A stretch of DNA of 35,223 nt, from assembly GCA_049515555.1 (NCBI GenBank), contig JBEKTY010000150.1:1-35223 (forward strand), read 5' to 3'. Source of the DNA: JBEKTY01 sp049515555 (lineage in GTDB: Bacteria; Planctomycetota; Planctomycetia; Pirellulales; Thermoguttaceae). A program made the translations under genes and the position numbers. The notes under the pieces are model-generated. The model made no database searches. It was not told the origin of the DNA and saw only the letters and a program-made list of their open reading frames with translations. Below, piece by piece: positions 1 to 7,587 of this stretch; position 1 is the stretch's first letter; every line of letters begins with the position of its first letter.

Positions 1-21
1 GGGGTTTCCGGAGCAAGACCC

Positions 22-273
22 ATGATATCGAAAGAATCGAAAGCGGTGGCCGAGGCCGCCAGCAGAATCTATGAGTCCCGATTACGCGAGGAACTCGAAC
101 AGAAGCATTCGGGCAAGTATGCGTGCATCGAGCCCGTGTCCGGCAGCTATTTTCTCGGAGACACCTTTGATCGAGCCGTCAACGCAGCCCTCGACGTATT
201 CCCGCAACGACTGACGTATACGCTACGGATTGGGCACCCCGCGGCCCTTCATCTGGGAGTATTGGTTCCGTGA
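22..273 (+). CDS. Small hypothetical protein, partner of a clan AA protease
   Basis: An 83-aa soluble acidic/basic protein with no signal peptide. The N-terminal half (residues about 5-30) is a charged helix. The C-terminal half contains the blocks SGSYFLGDTF (about 41-50) and LTYTLRIGHPAALHLG, which resemble small proteins often encoded just before AF_0612-type aspartic proteases; that family link is from memory. A GGAG lies 8 nt before the ATG. The stop overlaps the GTG start of the next gene (GTGA), so the two are translationally coupled. The biochemical function is unknown; a regulator or partner of the protease is an inference from gene order only. Confidence 0.75.
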   Translation: MISKESKAVAEAASRIYESRLREELEQKHSGKYACIEPVSGSYFLGDTFDRAVNAALDVFPQRLTYTLRIGHPAALHLGVLVP

Positions 274-632
274 ACGGAATCGTCGATGAATCTATGCGAG
301 CCTTGGTCGACGTTTCCGTGGCAGCGGCCAAGGATGCTCAGAAACAAGTGTTGACGGCGTGGATTGACACGGCATTCAACGGTGGCCTGGTAATTCCGCG
401 TCAGCACGTCGAACGCCTGGGATTGAAGCAGGCATCCACTACACGAGCAATCCTTGCTGACGGCCGCTCTGTCGAGCTAGAAACGTTCACTTGCCACCTG
501 GAGTGGTTCGGCGAGGTGTATCGAACGCAGGCGGTCTCAAACGATGGGGAGTTTCCTCTGCTTGGGACGCTCCTACTGGCGGATCGAAAGCTGACAATCG
601 ACTATCGGACGAAGACTGTGACGCTGGATTAG
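270..632 (+). CDS. Clan AA aspartic protease, AF_0612-like (retropepsin-type)
   Basis: A 120-aa retropepsin-fold protein. The active-site segment WIDTAFNGGLVIP places the catalytic Asp at residue 33; family members usually have DTGF, here DTAF. It is followed by the ADGR(S) flap strand (about 64-67), the LLGTLLLADRKLTID block near residues 97-111 that forms the conserved second hydrophobic-hydrophobic-Gly element, and a final beta strand. The length is typical of single-domain members, which would act as homodimers. The start is GTG, overlapping the upstream stop by four bases. The substrate is unknown. In other genomes these pairs are often described as mobile or toxin-antitoxin-like, but nothing here proves that. 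The DTG-to-DTA change deserves attention since the Gly is usually conserved. Confidence 0.8.
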   Translation: MNGIVDESMRALVDVSVAAAKDAQKQVLTAWIDTAFNGGLVIPRQHVERLGLKQASTTRAILADGRSVELETFTCHLEWFGEVYRTQAVSNDGEFPLLGTLLLADRKLTIDYRTKTVTLD

Positions 633-701
633 GCGCGCCAGACGCCAGGCCGCGTCCGCCAGGTCCTTTGGGCGGCCAACCGCTTTCTTATTCCGGATCA
701 T
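573..701 (-). pseudogene. C-terminal remnant of a nucleotidyltransferase gene
   Basis: The minus-strand frame starting at the ATG at 701-699 reads MIRNKKAVGRPKDLADA over its first 17 codons. That matches the characteristic tail (IRNKRAxGRPKDLAD) of AbiEii/DUF6036-type nucleotidyltransferases that normally follow small genes like the 71-aa one at 688-903. The roughly 100-150 upstream residues with the catalytic GG/DxD motifs are absent, and the frame becomes unrelated after about 650 as it runs antisense to the protease gene. A deletion that joined the end of the small gene to the tail of the nucleotidyltransferase explains the arrangement. The family assignment rests on remembered motif conservation. 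Confidence 0.55.
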
Positions 702-903
702 GTCCTTTTCCGCGAATAACGCGAACAACATCTCTACGAAGTCGGGGGTCAACGACCGGTTCTCCCATCATTTCCCATGCGTCCAGGGCCAGTTGCCACA
801 TCATGCCCATCCGCTCTTCGGGCGTGGTGTTCTCCAGGTCCCGCTCGGCGCCTTGCGCCGAGAGCTTGGTAACGCGAATCGTGCGATCGTCCTGGGCCAT
901 CAT
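688..903 (-). CDS. 71-aa hypothetical protein, nucleotidyltransferase-associated type
   Basis: A soluble 71-residue protein. The centre reads TTPEERMGMMWQLALDAWEMMG (given here as TTPEERMGMM then WQLALDAWEMMG) and the end reads RLRRDVVRVIRGKG. These blocks recur in small planctomycete and cyanobacterial proteins encoded immediately before a nucleotidyltransferase; such pairs are often treated as antitoxin-toxin-like, which is inference. Here the downstream enzyme is deleted except for its tail (573-701), and the last few residues (HDPE) may be created by the deletion junction. It lies 57 bp downstream of guaA on the same strand. A double Met start at 903 is preceded by a G-rich stretch. With its partner gone, it may be a relic still read as an ORF. 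Confidence 0.6.
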   Translation of the reverse strand: MMAQDDRTIRVTKLSAQGAERDLENTTPEERMGMMWQLALDAWEMMGEPVVDPRLRRDVVRVIRGKGHDPE

Positions 904-959
904 CCACACCCCGCCGTTATCATACCCTGCAAACCCCGCGGAACAACGCTGCCCGGCAA

Positions 960-2510
960 CTATTCCCACTCGATCGTGGCCGGCGGTTTCGAGCTGATGT
1001 CGTACACCACGCGGTTCACGCCGGCCACCTCGTTGATGATCCGCGTCGAGATGCGGGCCAAGAGGTCGTAGGGCAACCGGCTCCAGTCGGCCGTCATGAA
1101 GTCTTCGGTATTGATCGAGCGGACGGCCACTACGTCGGCGTAGGTGCGTGCGTCGCCCATTACGCCCACGCTTTGCACGGGCAGGAGCACGGCGAAGACC
1201 TGCGAAGTTTGGCGGTAGAGTCCCGCCCGGCGGATCTCGTCGATAAGGATGGCGTCGGCCTGGCGGAGCGTCTCCAGTCGCGAGCGGCTGACTTCGCCCA
1301 GGCAGCGGACGGCCAGCCCCGGCCCCGGGAACGGATGCCGCCACACGATGTCTTCCGGCAGGCCCAGGCGGAGGCCCAGCGTGCGGACCTCGTCCTTGAA
1401 CAGGTCGCGCAAGGGCTCGATGAGCGTGAAGGCCAGGTCCTCGGGCAGGCCGCCCACGTTGTGGTGCAGCTTGATCGTGGCGGCCGGCCCGTCGGGCGAG
1501 CCGCCGCTCTCGATCACGTCGGGATACAAGGTGCCCTGGGCCAGAAAGCGGGCCCCTTCGATGCGGGCCGCCTCGTCGGCGAAGCATTCGATGAAGGCAT
1601 GACCGATCCGCCGCCGCTTCTCCTGCGGATCGACCACGCCGGCCAGCGCGGCCAGGAAGCGGTCCTCGGCCTCCACCACGTGCAGGTCGGTGTGGAAATG
1701 GTTGGTGAACTCCTCGATCACGTCGCGGGCCTCGCCGCGGCGGAGCAGGCCGTTATCGACCAGGATGCAGGAGGCCTGCGTGCCCACCGCCTCGGCCAGC
1801 ATGGCGGCGACGACCGAGGAATCGACCCCGCCCGAGAGGCCGCACAGCACCCGGTCGTGGCCCACCTGGCGGCGAATGGCGTCGATCGCCTCGCGGGCGA
1901 AATCGCCCAACTTCCACGTGCCCGAACAATGGCAGATGATGTTCAAGAAGTTGCCCAGAATCTGCGGGCCGTGCGGGGTATGGGTAACCTCGGGGTGGAA
2001 CTGGAGGCCGTAGATCGGCAGCCGGCGGTGCCGCACCGCGGCGAAGGGGCAGGTATCGGTCGCCGCCAGGGGCAGAAAATCGGCCGACACGCCCGTTACC
2101 TGGTCGCCGTGGCTCATCCACACCTCGATCTCGGGGGGCAGGCCGGCCAGCAGCTCGGTATCGTCGGTGATGCGGCAGTGGGCCCGGCCGTACTCCCGCG
2201 CCGGGGCACTCTCGACCCGGCCCCCCAGGGCCTCGCAGGCCAGTTGCATGCCGTAGCAGATGCCCAGCACGGGCAGGCCCAGCTCGAAGATCGCCGGATC
2301 GCACCGCGGGGCGCCAGATTCGTAGACGCTCGACGGCCCTCCGGAGAGAATCAGCCCCCGGGGCGCCAACTGCCTGATTCGCTCGGCCGTGATGTCGTGG
2401 CGGACGATCTCACAGTATACCTGCTGCTGCCGCACCCGCCGGGCGATAAGTTGGGCATATTGCGAGCCGAAATCCAGCACCAGCACCCGCTGGCTGGCAA
2501 TCTTCGTCAT
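960..2510 (-). CDS. guaA: GMP synthase (glutamine-hydrolysing)
   Basis: Converts XMP to GMP using glutamine and ATP, the last step of guanine nucleotide synthesis in the cytoplasm. The 516 aa are full length for bacterial GuaA. An N-terminal class I glutamine amidotransferase domain (about 7-195) has the nucleophile Cys85 in GICYGMQ and the His172/Glu174 pair in QFHPEV. The ATP-pyrophosphatase domain has its P-loop SGGVDSS at 226-232. The C-terminal dimerisation domain ends in the family signature DISSKPPATIEWE. The start is supported by GGGGGAAG about 5 nt upstream. It is monocistronic or followed only by the 71-aa gene. No guaB is in the window. Confidence 0.97.
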   Translation of the reverse strand: MTKIASQRVLVLDFGSQYAQLIARRVRQQQVYCEIVRHDITAERIRQLAPRGLILSGGPSSVYESGAPRCDPAIFELGLPVLGICYGMQLACEALGGRVESAPAREYGRAHCRITDDTELLAGLPPEIEVWMSHGDQVTGVSADFLPLAATDTCPFAAVRHRRLPIYGLQFHPEVTHTPHGPQILGNFLNIICHCSGTWKLGDFAREAIDAIRRQVGHDRVLCGLSGGVDSSVVAAMLAEAVGTQASCILVDNGLLRRGEARDVIEEFTNHFHTDLHVVEAEDRFLAALAGVVDPQEKRRRIGHAFIECFADEAARIEGARFLAQGTLYPDVIESGGSPDGPAATIKLHHNVGGLPEDLAFTLIEPLRDLFKDEVRTLGLRLGLPEDIVWRHPFPGPGLAVRCLGEVSRSRLETLRQADAILIDEIRRAGLYRQTSQVFAVLLPVQSVGVMGDARTYADVVAVRSINTEDFMTADWSRLPYDLLARISTRIINEVAGVNRVVYDISSKPPATIEWE

Positions 2511-2570
2511 CGAGCTTCCCCCGCGGAAAAAATCCCATTATAACTCCCTACCAGCGGATGGGAAGTAAGC

Positions 2571-2685
2571 GGTAGCAGGCACACGCCGTGTGCCGTCCGC
2601 TGAGGTGGAAAAACGTAGCCGGCACACGCCGTGTGCCGTTTGCCGAAAAAAGCATGGCGGACGGCACACGGAGTGTGCCTGCTAC
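2571..2685. repeat. Dispersed 'GGCACACGCCGTGTGCC' hairpin repeat, three copies
   Basis: Between guaA and tilS lie two direct copies (2572-2599, 2616-2640) and one inverted copy (2657-2685) of a unit built on GGCACACGCCGTGTGCC, itself nearly palindromic, flanked by TAGCA. The first and last copies can form a long hairpin. The same unit recurs inverted at 5374-5430. Copies sit only between genes, as expected for a REP-like or short dispersed repeat. A translated extension of tilS through this DNA is spurious. Confidence 0.85.
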
Positions 2686-2706
2686 TTTCCCAGGCGGAAT
2701 CGTACC

Positions 2707-4059
2707 ATGGCACTTCACGACCTGGAGCTCGAACTGGCGATGGCCTGGCCCCCGGCCGCCTGGCAGGACGTCACCGTGCTGGTGGCCGTCTCCGGCGGCG
2801 GCGACAGCGTGGCCCTGCTGCGGGCCATGGCCGCCCTGAAAGCGGCCGGCAGCGGCCCGGCGCCGGCCGCGGCGGGCCGCCTGGTCGCCGCCCACGTGAA
2901 CCATCAACTGCGGGGGGCCGAGTCCGAGGCTGACGAGGCGTTCGTCGTCGATCTGTGCCGCCGGCTGGGGATCGTCTGCGAAGTGGGCCGGCCGGGCGAG
3001 GGCGGGGAGGAGGACGCGGAGACGCGGAGACGCGGAGACGCGGGGACAGAAGGACGCGGAGACGCGGAGACGCGGAGACGCGGAGACACGGGGACAGAAG
3101 GACGCGGAGACGCGGAGACGCGGGGACGCGGAGACGCGGGGACAGAAGGACGCGGAGACGCGGAGACGCGGAGACGCGGGGATGCGGAAGGCGGCGCGTT
3201 TCCCCCCGTCCCCCCGTTCGCCCGTCCCCGCGTCCCCGCGTCCCCGCGTCCCCGCGTCCCGTCCCCTAATCCCCAATCCCCAATCCCTAATCCCCAATCC
3301 CTAATCCCTAATCCCCAATCCCCTAATCCCTGCTCCCCCGAAGCCGCCGCCCGGCACGCACGCTACGCCTTCCTCGAGCAGGCGGCGGGCCGCCTGGGGG
3401 CCCGCTACGTCGTCACCGCCCACACCGCCGACGACCAGGCGGAGACGATCCTGCACCGCATCCTTCGCGGGACCGGCATTCGCGGTCTGGCCGGCATGCG
3501 GCGGAGCCGGCCGCTGGGACCCGCCACCCTGTTACGGCCGCTGCTGGGTGTCCGCCGGGCCAAGCTGGCCGCCTACCTCGAACAGCTCGGCCAGCCCAGC
3601 CGCCGCGACTCCAGCAACCGCAGCCTCCGCTTCACGCGGAATCGCATTCGGCATCGACTGCTCCCGCACCTGGCCGAGCGGTTCAATCCCGGCGTGGTCG
3701 ATGCCCTGCTGCGGCTCGGCACCCTGGCCGCCGAGTCGCAAACGATCATCGACCGGCTGGTGGACGATCTGGCCGAGCGAAGCCTGCGGCCCGGCGGCCC
3801 CCAGACCCTGCGGATCGCCCGCCAAAAGCTCGAGGACCAGCCGAAGTATCTCCTCGGCGAGCTGCTCGCGGGCCTCTGGCGCCGCCAGGGATGGCCGATG
3901 CAAGCCATGGGACACGAAAAATGGGAGCTGCTGGCTGCGATGCTCGGCTCCGGCGGGCAGGATCCGCACACGCCGCGGAAGGTCCTCTTTCCCGGCGCCG
4001 TGACGGTCGAAATCGCCGGCGACGAGTTGCGGGCAACCCGCACGCCGCCACCCGGCTAG
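2707..4059 (+). CDS. tilS: tRNA(Ile)-lysidine synthase with a low-complexity insertion
   Basis: Joins lysine to C34 of the AUA-reading tRNA-Ile (lysidine), which is essential for decoding AUA in most bacteria. The start chosen (ATG 2707) gives 450 aa; a longer frame back to 2590 runs through dispersed repeats and is rejected. The PP-loop SGGGDS is at 29-34, AHVNHQLRG at 62-70, then ARHARYAFLEQ (216-225) and TAHTADDQAET (238-247), all TilS hallmarks. A linker and a substrate-binding C-terminal domain follow. Residues about 98-210 are an insertion of GDAETRRRG-type and SPNPQSPIPN-type repeats that match intergenic repeat DNA elsewhere in the window. It falls between two conserved core strands, probably in a surface loop. 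Catalytic motifs on both sides stay in frame, so the protein is probably functional. Confidence 0.93.
   Translation: MALHDLELELAMAWPPAAWQDVTVLVAVSGGGDSVALLRAMAALKAAGSGPAPAAAGRLVAAHVNHQLRGAESEADEAFVVDLCRRLGIVCEVGRPGEGGEEDAETRRRGDAGTEGRGDAETRRRGDTGTEGRGDAETRGRGDAGTEGRGDAETRRRGDAEGGAFPPVPPFARPRVPASPRPRVPSPNPQSPIPNPQSLIPNPQSPNPCSPEAAARHARYAFLEQAAGRLGARYVVTAHTADDQAETILHRILRGTGIRGLAGMRRSRPLGPATLLRPLLGVRRAKLAAYLEQLGQPSRRDSSNRSLRFTRNRIRHRLLPHLAERFNPGVVDALLRLGTLAAESQTIIDRLVDDLAERSLRPGGPQTLRIARQKLEDQPKYLLGELLAGLWRRQGWPMQAMGHEKWELLAAMLGSGGQDPHTPRKVLFPGAVTVEIAGDELRATRTPPPG
2998..3337. repeat. Low-complexity repeat insertion inside tilS
   Basis: Positions 3013-3190 are tandem GACGCGGAGACGCGG / GGGGACAGAAG units. 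Positions 3200-3260 are CCGCGTCCCCGCGTCC units, roughly the complement of the first block, so a large stem-loop is possible. Positions 3262-3330 are CCCTAATCCCCAATC units. The last type is the complement of the GGGATTAGGGATT tracts at 19381-19500 and 19875-19887. All units read through in frame with tilS because no stop codon arises in this frame. Confidence 0.9.
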
Positions 4060-4085
4060 TGCCCCGACCGTCCTCGGTTGACACG

Positions 4086-4152
4086 TTGGGTGCCACTGCT
4101 GGCTTGTCCAGCAGTGCTGAAAACACGGTTGGGCAAGCCAACCGTGGCACCC
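4086..4152. repeat. Dispersed 'GGTGCCACTGCTGGCTTG' repeat, single copy
   Basis: A 67-bp unit starting GGGTGCCACTGCTGG and ending CCAACCGTGGCACCC. Its ends are inverted (GGGTGCCAC / GTGGCACCC) and it holds an inner CTGCTGG/CCAGCAG stem. The unit recurs, partly duplicated, at 7817-7938. It occupies the gap between tilS and the sulfotransferase; no gene is seen there. Confidence 0.85.
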
Positions 4153-4228
4153 GTCATTTCAGGTCGGTCGGAGCACTAGAAGCAGAAGGGGCGCTTTGGT
4201 AAAATGGTTGGCACTGCGAGTTTAGGTT

Positions 4229-5335
4229 ATGTATCGAATGTGGCATCTGCGGGCCTGGTCGGGGATGACCGTCACCATCTGGTGGCGCGCGCTTTGGCGC
4301 AATCGGTTCCGGATTCATCCCACCCGGGTGCCGATGGTGGCCATCATCACGCTCATCAGCCTGCTGAATTCGGCCTTGGCCCTGGTGCAACGGCTGCTCT
4401 ACCGGCGGCGGATCGAGGCCACCCCGATCGTCGAGGACCCGGTGTTCGTGCTCGGCCACTGGCGCTCCGGCACCACGCTGATGCAGGAGTTGTTGGTGTG
4501 CGACCCGCGGCACGCTGCTCCCGATACGTACTCATGCTTCGCCCCCAACCATTTCCTGCTGACCGAGCCGATGTTGTCGCGGCTGCTGGGGCTGTTGCTG
4601 CCGTCGCATCGTCCGATGGACAACGTGCCCATGAGCTGGGATCAGCCGCAGGAAGACGAGTGGGCGCTGTGCAACATGGGCCTGCCGTCGCCGTACCTGA
4701 CGATGCTGTTTCCGAACCGGCCGCCGCAGGACCCGGGCTATCTCGACCTGCGCGGCATCCCCACTGCCGACCGCGAGCGGTGGAAGGCCGGCCTGGCCTG
4801 GTTCCTCAAGAGCGTGACGTTGCGTAATCCGCGGCGCATGGTGCTCAAGACGCCGTTGCACACGGCCCGGGTGCAGACGCTGCTGGAGATGTTTCCCAAG
4901 GCCCGCTTCGTGCACGTGGTCCGCGATCCGTACGTGATCTTCCCCTCGACCATGCACACCTGGCGGCAACTGTACAGGTTCGAGGGCGTGCAGGCGCCGC
5001 GCTTCGCGGGGTTGGAGGAGCACGTGCTGGACACGTTCGACCGCATGTACGCGGCCTTCGAGGAGGATGTCCGGCGGCTGCCGCCCAGCCAGTTCTGCGA
5101 GCTGCGGTTCGAGGACCTGGTTCGCGACATGCCCGGCCAGATGCGGCGGGTCTATCGGCAACTCGAGCTGGGCGATTTCGAGCCGGTGGCGCCGGCCGTG
5201 GCGGCCTACGCCGCCAAGACCGCCCACTATCAACGCAACCGCTACCAAATCGACGAGGAAACGCGGAACCGCATCGGCCGGCGGTGGCGCGGGTACATCG
5301 AGAAATACGGCTATACGAACGGGAGCGGCGGGTGA
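4229..5335 (+). CDS. Sulfotransferase family protein, probably membrane-attached
   Basis: A 368-aa PAPS-dependent sulfotransferase fold. The 5'-phosphosulfate-binding loop is PVFVLGHWRSGTTLMQELL (71-89), and the 3'-phosphate-binding strand is near KARFVHVVRDPYVIFPST. A later LRFEDLVRDMP block is also typical of this superfamily. Residues about 35-54 (VPMVAIITLISLLNSALALV) form a hydrophobic segment that probably anchors the protein to the membrane. The acceptor is not predictable; glycolipids, proteins and polyketides are all used by relatives. The start is an ATG with a weak ribosome-binding site. It is followed after 122 bp, which hold a hairpin repeat, by the KAS III and carrier-thioesterase genes on the same strand, so a shared pathway is possible but unproven. 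Confidence 0.88.
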   Translation: MYRMWHLRAWSGMTVTIWWRALWRNRFRIHPTRVPMVAIITLISLLNSALALVQRLLYRRRIEATPIVEDPVFVLGHWRSGTTLMQELLVCDPRHAAPDTYSCFAPNHFLLTEPMLSRLLGLLLPSHRPMDNVPMSWDQPQEDEWALCNMGLPSPYLTMLFPNRPPQDPGYLDLRGIPTADRERWKAGLAWFLKSVTLRNPRRMVLKTPLHTARVQTLLEMFPKARFVHVVRDPYVIFPSTMHTWRQLYRFEGVQAPRFAGLEEHVLDTFDRMYAAFEEDVRRLPPSQFCELRFEDLVRDMPGQMRRVYRQLELGDFEPVAPAVAAYAAKTAHYQRNRYQIDEETRNRIGRRWRGYIEKYGYTNGSGG

Positions 5336-5373
5336 CCAGGCATGGTTAAACAATAACCTACCGGGTATCAATG

Positions 5374-5430
5374 TAGTAGGCACACGCCGTGTGCCGTAAT
5401 TTGCGGACGGCACACGGCGTGTGCCTGCTA
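5374..5430. repeat. Inverted pair of the 'GGCACACGCCGTGTGCC' repeat
   Basis: The left arm (5374-5397) and right arm (5407-5430) are nearly perfect complements separated by 9 nt. They belong to the family seen at 2571-2685. The hairpin lies 28 bp before the KAS III gene and 39 bp after the sulfotransferase gene, so it may reduce read-through or stabilise RNA ends. Confidence 0.85.
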
Positions 5431-5457
5431 CAATTCCGTACACGAGCCGAGGGACAC

Positions 5458-6477
5458 ATGCAAGCGCGGATCCTGGGGATCGCCGGACATCTGCCCGACC
5501 GGCTGGAGACCAACGCCGACCTGGCCCGGCAGCACCCCGATTGGGACATGTCGCAGATCGGCGAGAAGACGGGGATTCTCGCCCGCCGCATCGCCGCCGC
5601 CGGCGAGACCGCCTGCGATCTGGGCTGCCGGGCGGGTGAGAAGCTGCTCGCGCGGGGCCTGGCGCCCCTGGCCGAGATCGACTACGTGCTGTTCGCCACG
5701 CAGACGCCCGATCACTTCCTGCCCGCCAACGCCTGCCTGCTGCACCGGCGGCTGGGACTGGCCCCGCACGCCGGGGCGGTCGACGTCAGCTCGGGCTGCG
5801 CCGGGTTCGTCCTGGCCCTCCAGTTGGCCCAGGGGCTGATCGGCGGCGGCTCCGCCCGCAATGTCCTCGTGGTCACCGCCGACACGTACTCGAAGCTGGT
5901 GCACCCCGACGACCGGACCGTCCGCAGCCTGTTCGGCGACGCCGCCGCGGCGACGCTGGTCGGCGCCGCCGAAGGGCCGGGGATCGGACAGTTCGTCACG
6001 GGGACCGACGGCAGCGGGGCCTCGCGGCTGGTGGTTCCCGCCGGCGGCTTTCGCCTGCCGCACTCGGCGGCCACCTGCTTGCCGTCGGTCGACCCGCAGG
6101 GCGGCGTCCGCAGCCAGGAGCACCTGTTCATGGACGGGCAGGCCGTCTTCGCCTTCACCCTGAACACCGTTCCTCGCGCCATCCACACCTTGTTGCAAAA
6201 GACCGGCACGGGCGGCGAGCAGATCGATTGGTACGTGTTCCACCAGGCCAACAAGTACATGCTGGAGAACCTGGCCAAGTGCAGCCGGATCCCGGCCGAG
6301 AAGATGATCTACCACCTGGCCGAGGTCGGCAACACGGTGGCCTCGTCGATCCCGCTGGCGATCGAGGCCGCTTGCCAGTCGGGGCGGATCCGCGCCGCTC
6401 AGCGGCTGATCCTGGTGGGGTTCGGCGTGGGCTACAGTTGGGCGGCGTGCGACGTTACCTGGACCGCGCCCCCCTAA
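5458..6477 (+). CDS. 3-oxoacyl-ACP synthase III-like (KAS III) enzyme
   Basis: A 339-aa thiolase-fold condensing enzyme of the FabH/KAS III type, which joins an acyl-CoA to malonyl-ACP or a related thioester. The catalytic triad is visible: Cys114 in DVSSGCAGF, His262 in YVFHQANKYM and Asn292 in EVGNTVASS. The length is usual. ATG 5458 was chosen because GAGGG sits 5 nt upstream; a longer frame from 5389 crosses a hairpin repeat. It is followed 28 bp later by a carrier-thioesterase protein. No malonyl transferase, reductase or dehydratase is nearby, so this is more likely a dedicated pathway enzyme than the housekeeping FabH. The substrate cannot be read from the sequence. Confidence 0.9.
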   Translation: MQARILGIAGHLPDRLETNADLARQHPDWDMSQIGEKTGILARRIAAAGETACDLGCRAGEKLLARGLAPLAEIDYVLFATQTPDHFLPANACLLHRRLGLAPHAGAVDVSSGCAGFVLALQLAQGLIGGGSARNVLVVTADTYSKLVHPDDRTVRSLFGDAAAATLVGAAEGPGIGQFVTGTDGSGASRLVVPAGGFRLPHSAATCLPSVDPQGGVRSQEHLFMDGQAVFAFTLNTVPRAIHTLLQKTGTGGEQIDWYVFHQANKYMLENLAKCSRIPAEKMIYHLAEVGNTVASSIPLAIEAACQSGRIRAAQRLILVGFGVGYSWAACDVTWTAPP

Positions 6478-6505
6478 TCGGTTTCGAGGCTCAGGAAGCA
6501 GCGTC

Positions 6506-7552
6506 ATGTCCCTTGGCGAACCGACTGCCTCGCGTCCGTGCGGCGCGCCCCGCGATGCGCTGGAATTCCAGCTCGTGCAGATCTGGGAAGACCTGCTGGG
6601 TGTGCGTCCCATCGGGGTCGACGACGAGTTCGTCCAGTTGGGCGGCGACTCGCTGCAGGCCATGTCGCTCTTGGCCCGTGTGGCCCAGGAAACGGGCTTG
6701 AACGTGCCCATGGCGGGCATCGTTTCGACGGTTACGGTGGCCCGTCTGGCACGCCTCCTGCGCGACGAGTCGCCGCACGCCCAGTGGTCGCCCCTGGTGC
6801 CCTTCCGCACCGAGGGCCGCCGCCGGCCGCTGTTCATGGTGCATCCCGGCGGCGGCAACGTGCTGTGCTATCTGCGATTGTCCGAGCTGCTCGCTCACGA
6901 TCGCCCGTTCTACGGCCTGCAATGTCCGGGCGTGGACGGAGAGCGGCCTTTACTGGCCACGGCCGAGGAGCTGGCCGGCGAGTACGTGGCCGCCCTGCGC
7001 CGCGTGCAGCCACAGGGCCCCTATGCCCTGGGCGGCTGGTCGGTGGGCGGCGTGCTGGCCTTCGAGATGGCCCAGCAACTGCGCGCCGCCGGCCAGCAGG
7101 TCAGCCCCCTGGCCATCCTCGACAGCGGCGTGCTCTACGCCTGCGCCCTGATCGCCATCATCTTCCCCAAGGGCCAGCTCGGGGCATTGGACCTGCTGCG
7201 GATGCCCCCGCACGAGCAACTCGCCGAGTTCCGCCGCCGCAGCGCCCCCGCCCGGCTGATCCCCGACAACGCCGGCGACGAGCTGGCGACGCGCATCATG
7301 CGGCTCTTCACTTCCAACATGCGGGCGATGGTCCTGTACCGCCCCCAAGCCTACGACGACACGATTACGCTCTTCCAGGCCGCCGAGTCGCTGGTCAAGC
7401 CGCGGTTCGAGCCCCGGCGCGAATGGCGCCAGGTCTGCCGGCAGGTGGCCGTGCAGCGCGTGCCGGGCAACCACCTGACCATGATCCACGAACCGCACGT
7501 GCGGCCCCTGGCCGAGCAGTTGAACCTGTGCCTGGACGCCGCCGACCAGTAG
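6506..7552 (+). CDS. Free-standing carrier protein-thioesterase didomain
   Basis: 348 aa in two domains. Residues about 18-88 form an acyl/peptidyl carrier domain; Ser49 in GGDSLQA is the phosphopantetheine site. Residues about 100-345 form a type I thioesterase (alpha/beta hydrolase) with the nucleophile elbow GGWSVGG (Ser179), a probable acid Asp206 in ILDSG and the catalytic His323 in PGNHLTMI. This is the last module of an NRPS or PKS without adenylation, condensation or ketosynthase-acyltransferase domains. It probably carries and releases a chain, perhaps one made with the KAS III enzyme 28 bp upstream. The GGDSL motif is more NRPS-like. A loading enzyme must act in trans. Confidence 0.9.
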   Translation: MSLGEPTASRPCGAPRDALEFQLVQIWEDLLGVRPIGVDDEFVQLGGDSLQAMSLLARVAQETGLNVPMAGIVSTVTVARLARLLRDESPHAQWSPLVPFRTEGRRRPLFMVHPGGGNVLCYLRLSELLAHDRPFYGLQCPGVDGERPLLATAEELAGEYVAALRRVQPQGPYALGGWSVGGVLAFEMAQQLRAAGQQVSPLAILDSGVLYACALIAIIFPKGQLGALDLLRMPPHEQLAEFRRRSAPARLIPDNAGDELATRIMRLFTSNMRAMVLYRPQAYDDTITLFQAAESLVKPRFEPRREWRQVCRQVAVQRVPGNHLTMIHEPHVRPLAEQLNLCLDAADQ

Positions 7553-7587
7553 GGACCGGCGAATCAATTATTGTCGCGTTCGCCAAC

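Noticed and set aside
1173..2543. Long plus-strand frame antisense to guaA
   Set aside because: guaA is full length with all motifs; the opposite frame is a composition artefact.
2590..2706. N-terminal extension of TilS
   Set aside because: It translates dispersed hairpin repeats and lacks a ribosome-binding site; TilS homology begins after ATG 2707.
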